Positions 39,781 through 41,986 of a stretch of DNA of 41,986 nucleotides are shown here, one piece after another. Each line of letters begins with the position of its first letter. Within the stretch, counting starts at the first letter, position 1. Below the pieces are notes generated by a model. That model was not told the DNA's origin. It did not search any database and saw only the letters and a list, made by a program, of their open reading frames with translations. The position numbers and the translations under genes are program-made. This stretch comes from Bacillota bacterium. GTDB lineage: Bacteria > Bacillota > Clostridia > Acetivibrionales > DTU013. The DNA lies in assembly GCA_023411715.1 (NCBI GenBank), contig JAEYOM010000180.1:1-41986 (forward strand). The letters run 5' to 3'.

Positions 39781-39846
39781 TGCTAAGAGAGTTGTATATG
39801 GTATTACGATCCGGCGCAGTATGCGGTACTCCTCGCGGGGGGATTC

Positions 39847-41475
39847 ATGGCGCTTATAGAAGGGAAAAGAGTGAAGAGTATGGACATCGAAAAAGTAAAA
39901 ACTACGATCAGTAATGCAAGGACATACCTTGGTATAGAGCTGGGATCCACTCGTATCAAGGCTGTATTGATTGACGAGGATCACAGCCAGATTGCGTCGG
40001 GAGCGCACACGTGGGAGAACCGGTTGGAGGATGGTAAATGGACCTATGCGCTCGATGATATCTGGAACGGCATACGCGACTGTTATGCCAATTTGGTGTC
40101 GGATGTGAAAAAAAAGTACGATGTGCAACTCGAAACAGTTGGCGCAATGGGCGTATCGGCCATGATGCATGGTTATATGGCATTTGATAAAAGCGGAAAG
40201 CTTCTGGTGCCATTCCGCACATGGCGCAACACCATTACGGGCCAAGCGGCTGAAGCGCTGACAAAGTTATTCGGATTCAATATACCACAGCGCTGGAGTG
40301 TGGCGCATCTGTATCAGGCTGTATTAAACGGCGAAGCGCACATTTACGACATAGCTTTTCTAACTACGCTGGCGGGATACGTCCACTGGCAACTGACGGG
40401 GGAGAGGGTGCTCGGCATTGGCGACGCGTCAGGCGTCTTCCCGATCGACGACAAGACCCGCCAGTTCGATAGCCGTATGCTGAGGGAGTTTGATGCACTG
40501 ATACAACCATTTGGGTTAAAGTTCGAAACGATTCTGCCGAAGATACTGAATGCAGGTGAAGGTGCGGGGTCTTTGACGCAGCAGGGGGCAAAGCTGCTTG
40601 ATCCGACAGGCACGCTCAAAGCTGGTATACCGATGTGCCCGCCCGAGGGCGATGCGGGAACCGGTATGGTGGCGACTAACAGTGTGCGTCAGCGTACAGG
40701 CAACATTAGTGCGGGTACCAGCGTGTTTGCTATGATTGTGCTGGAAAAAGCGCTCAAAGACGTCCATCCGGAAATTGATATGGTGACGACGCCGTCAGGT
40801 GATCCGGTGGCGATGGTACACTGCAATAACTGCCTCAGCGATCTCGATGCGTGGGTAAGACTGTTCGGAGAAGCCGCGGGATTGTTGGGAGCCGGATTTG
40901 ATACACGAACACTATACAGCAAGCTGCTGAACCGTGCGCTGGAAAGCGATGCGGACTGCGGCGGACTTCTTTCATACAATTACATATCGGGTGAGCCTGT
41001 GACCGGGCTCGAAAGCGGAAGGCCGCTGTTCATGCGCTTACCGGACGCGACGTTCACGCTCGCTAACTTCATGAGAACACATCTGTACTCAGCGCTGGCC
41101 ACATTGAAAATCGGTATGAAGATTCTTCTTGAGGACGAGGGAGCGGCTCTCGATTCCATCACGGGGCACGGCGGCTTTTTCAAAGATGCGAACGTCGGTC
41201 TTAGGATTATGGCTGCGGCGATGGACGCGTCGGTTAAGGTGATGGCGACGGCGGGCGAGGGCGGTCCATGGGGCATGGCGATACTAGCGGCGTATATGAA
41301 AAACGGGAAGGGTGAAACGCTTTCCGACTATCTCGCGGATCGTGTGTTCGCCGATAGCGCGTGCACAATCGTTGAACCGGATGCCACGGATGTCGCCGGG
41401 TTTAAGGTGTTCATGCAAAGATTTGAAGCGAGTCTTGACACTGAGCGCAAAGCCGCGGACACTTTTAACGCTTAA
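39847..41475 (+). CDS. FGGY-family carbohydrate kinase, long AraK-like type
   Basis: 542 residues. The N-terminal phosphate-binding motif is YLGIELGSTRIKAVLIDE; MGVSAMMHGYMAFD and FRTWRNTITG follow, and the C-terminal half has the adenosine motif ITGHGGFFKDANVGLRIMA. It phosphorylates a ketose or polyol with ATP. The long form resembles ribulokinases found in Clostridia next to arabinose genes, but no araA or araD is here, so the substrate is open. Start at ATG 39847 behind a G-run; ATG 39880 is an alternative. Codon use leans slightly more to GC-ending triplets than the neighbours, by eye only. Confidence 0.88.
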   Translation: MALIEGKRVKSMDIEKVKTTISNARTYLGIELGSTRIKAVLIDEDHSQIASGAHTWENRLEDGKWTYALDDIWNGIRDCYANLVSDVKKKYDVQLETVGAMGVSAMMHGYMAFDKSGKLLVPFRTWRNTITGQAAEALTKLFGFNIPQRWSVAHLYQAVLNGEAHIYDIAFLTTLAGYVHWQLTGERVLGIGDASGVFPIDDKTRQFDSRMLREFDALIQPFGLKFETILPKILNAGEGAGSLTQQGAKLLDPTGTLKAGIPMCPPEGDAGTGMVATNSVRQRTGNISAGTSVFAMIVLEKALKDVHPEIDMVTTPSGDPVAMVHCNNCLSDLDAWVRLFGEAAGLLGAGFDTRTLYSKLLNRALESDADCGGLLSYNYISGEPVTGLESGRPLFMRLPDATFTLANFMRTHLYSALATLKIGMKILLEDEGAALDSITGHGGFFKDANVGLRIMAAAMDASVKVMATAGEGGPWGMAILAAYMKNGKGETLSDYLADRVFADSACTIVEPDATDVAGFKVFMQRFEASLDTERKAADTFNA

Positions 41476-41490
41476 TAAAAAGTACAATAA

Positions 41491-41508
41491 CGGGCCGACT
41501 GGCGCCCG
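41491..41508 (+). other. Weak hairpin after the FGGY kinase
   Basis: CGGGC/GCCCG (41491-41495 with 41504-41508) around an 8-base loop, followed by the weak run ATTTCTC. It may contribute to termination together with the stronger signal downstream. Confidence 0.4.
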
Positions 41509-41535
41509 ATTTCTCACATTGCCGCATTACCAACT

Positions 41536-41573
41536 AAATTCTATTCTCACTTGCTGGGGGTAGAATTTTTTTT
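41536..41573 (+). terminator. Probable kinase terminator
   Basis: AAATTCTA pairs with TAGAATTT (41561-41568), and the T-run continues to 41573. The stem is AT-rich with a 17-base loop. Confidence 0.6.
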
Positions 41574-41620
41574 GCAATTCATGTTCAGAATAATCATATA
41601 TGCAAAATCTTGAGAGCATA

Positions 41621-41649
41621 TTGACTTACCTGTTTTTTTGTATTAGTAT
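41621..41649 (+). promoter_or_regulatory. Promoter of the terminal gene
   Basis: TTGACT (41621-41626), 17-base spacer, TAGTAT (41644-41649). Confidence 0.65.
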
Positions 41650-41658
41650 GGAAGCAAC

Positions 41659-41685
41659 AAAAACTTCCATTGGTTGGAAGTTTTT
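41659..41685 (+). other. Leader hairpin before the terminal gene
   Basis: AAAAACTTCC / GGAAGTTTTT forms a perfect 10-bp stem with a 7-base loop (ATTGGTT), between the promoter and the start codon 38 bases further on. The T-run inside the stem is followed by ACTTT, so it could attenuate or stabilise the transcript. Confidence 0.5.
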
Positions 41686-41723
41686 ACTTTATGTAAGCTG
41701 CTTTGTAACAGGGGGAATCAAGC

Positions 41724-41986
41724 GTGAAGGAAGTTATTGAAAAGATAGCCCGGTTGGATGCGCAGGCGTTTGAAAACGAACTAAAAAATAAATCGGCTCT
41801 ATTTCAACAAAGGCAGAAATATGAAAATGAAATGAAGAAATACCGCGAATATAAAATAGAAGAAGCAAACGAAAGCGCAAAAGCCTCCTATGACCGGGCC
41901 ATCGACAAGGCACGGAGCGAATACCTGGAAAAGGAAGCCGAAATGAAGCAAAAGGCTGAGCTGCTGGAGAAACGATACCTGGAGGT
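41724..41986 (+). CDS. Coiled-coil protein, N-terminal fragment
   Basis: 87 codons from GTG at 41724 (GGGGGAA about 6-10 bases upstream) to the window edge, with no stop. After VIEKIARLDAQAFENELKNK the sequence is a continuous charged helix with heptads (QRQKYENEMKKYREYKIEE, ASYDRAIDKARSEYLEK). The length and composition recall the peripheral-stalk G/H-type subunit at the head of V-type ATPase operons in Clostridia, but there is no diagnostic motif in this part. That identity is a guess. Confidence 0.6.
   Translation, partial: MKEVIEKIARLDAQAFENELKNKSALFQQRQKYENEMKKYREYKIEEANESAKASYDRAIDKARSEYLEKEAEMKQKAELLEKRYLE

Noticed and set aside
1..41986. CRISPR array, prophage, insertion sequence, tRNA or rRNA.
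   Set aside because: No regular spacer repeats, transposase motifs, phage genes or cloverleaf sequences were seen on either strand.

Overview
The window looks like the chromosome of an anaerobic, spore-forming member of the Firmicutes (class Clostridia). The evidence is consensus sigma-A promoters, GGAGG-type ribosome binding sites, frequent GTG/TTG starts, a T-box leader, the sporulation gene yyaC, a rubredoxin, an Ech-type energy-converting [NiFe] hydrogenase, and the clostridial gene order rho-rpmE-DUF1385-prmC. Genus cannot be fixed from the sequence alone. No phage, insertion sequence, CRISPR array, rRNA or tRNA is visible. It reads as core metabolic chromosome with dense regulatory RNA structure.

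Layout. 1-7.2 kb: tail of a TPR protein, an AraC regulator, a heterodimeric ABC exporter with one degenerate ATP site, a DagK-like lipid kinase, a short nitroreductase-like protein and a cysteine-rich zinc-ribbon protein. 7.2-12.2 kb: rho with a very large disordered insertion, rpmE, a DUF1385 membrane protein and prmC. 12.3-18.6 kb: one operon, echABCDEF-hypA-hypB, for a membrane-bound ferredoxin-linked hydrogenase plus nickel insertion. 18.7-20.2 kb: an alpha/beta hydrolase and TetR pair behind a promoter carrying two TetR-type operators. 20.2-23 kb: PAS/PP2C phosphatase, yyaC, a membrane protein and rubredoxin. 23-26.1 kb: glnA behind a terminator/antiterminator leader, DUF951 and an HtrA protease. 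26.3-33.8 kb: a small unknown protein, then T-box-ilvB-ilvN-ilvC and leuA-cimA for branched-chain amino acids. 33.8-35 kb: a small unknown protein and an L,D-transpeptidase. 35-41.5 kb: a sugar or polyol locus (split transketolase, RpiB-like isomerase, GntR/UTRA regulator, polyol dehydrogenase, FGGY kinase). The window ends in the start of a coiled-coil protein.

How parts fit together. Ech couples reduced ferredoxin to H2 and ion pumping, and HypA/HypB load nickel into EchE. The ilv, leu and cim genes make acetolactate, the dihydroxy-acid precursors, 2-isopropylmalate and citramalate, so isoleucine can be made from pyruvate without threonine deaminase. The sugar genes are divergently arranged around the GntR gene, with HutC-type operator half-sites over the rpiB promoter.

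The most interesting non-coding signals are the glnA leader (a perfect 8-bp hairpin with a hexaloop having A1 and G4, mutually exclusive with a terminator, as in ANTAR-protein targets), two large structured intergenic regions (26075-26189 and 30286-30594) and duplicated 10-bp palindromes at the ech promoter. No wholly new protein system was recognised. Coordinates of promoters and hairpins were read by eye.
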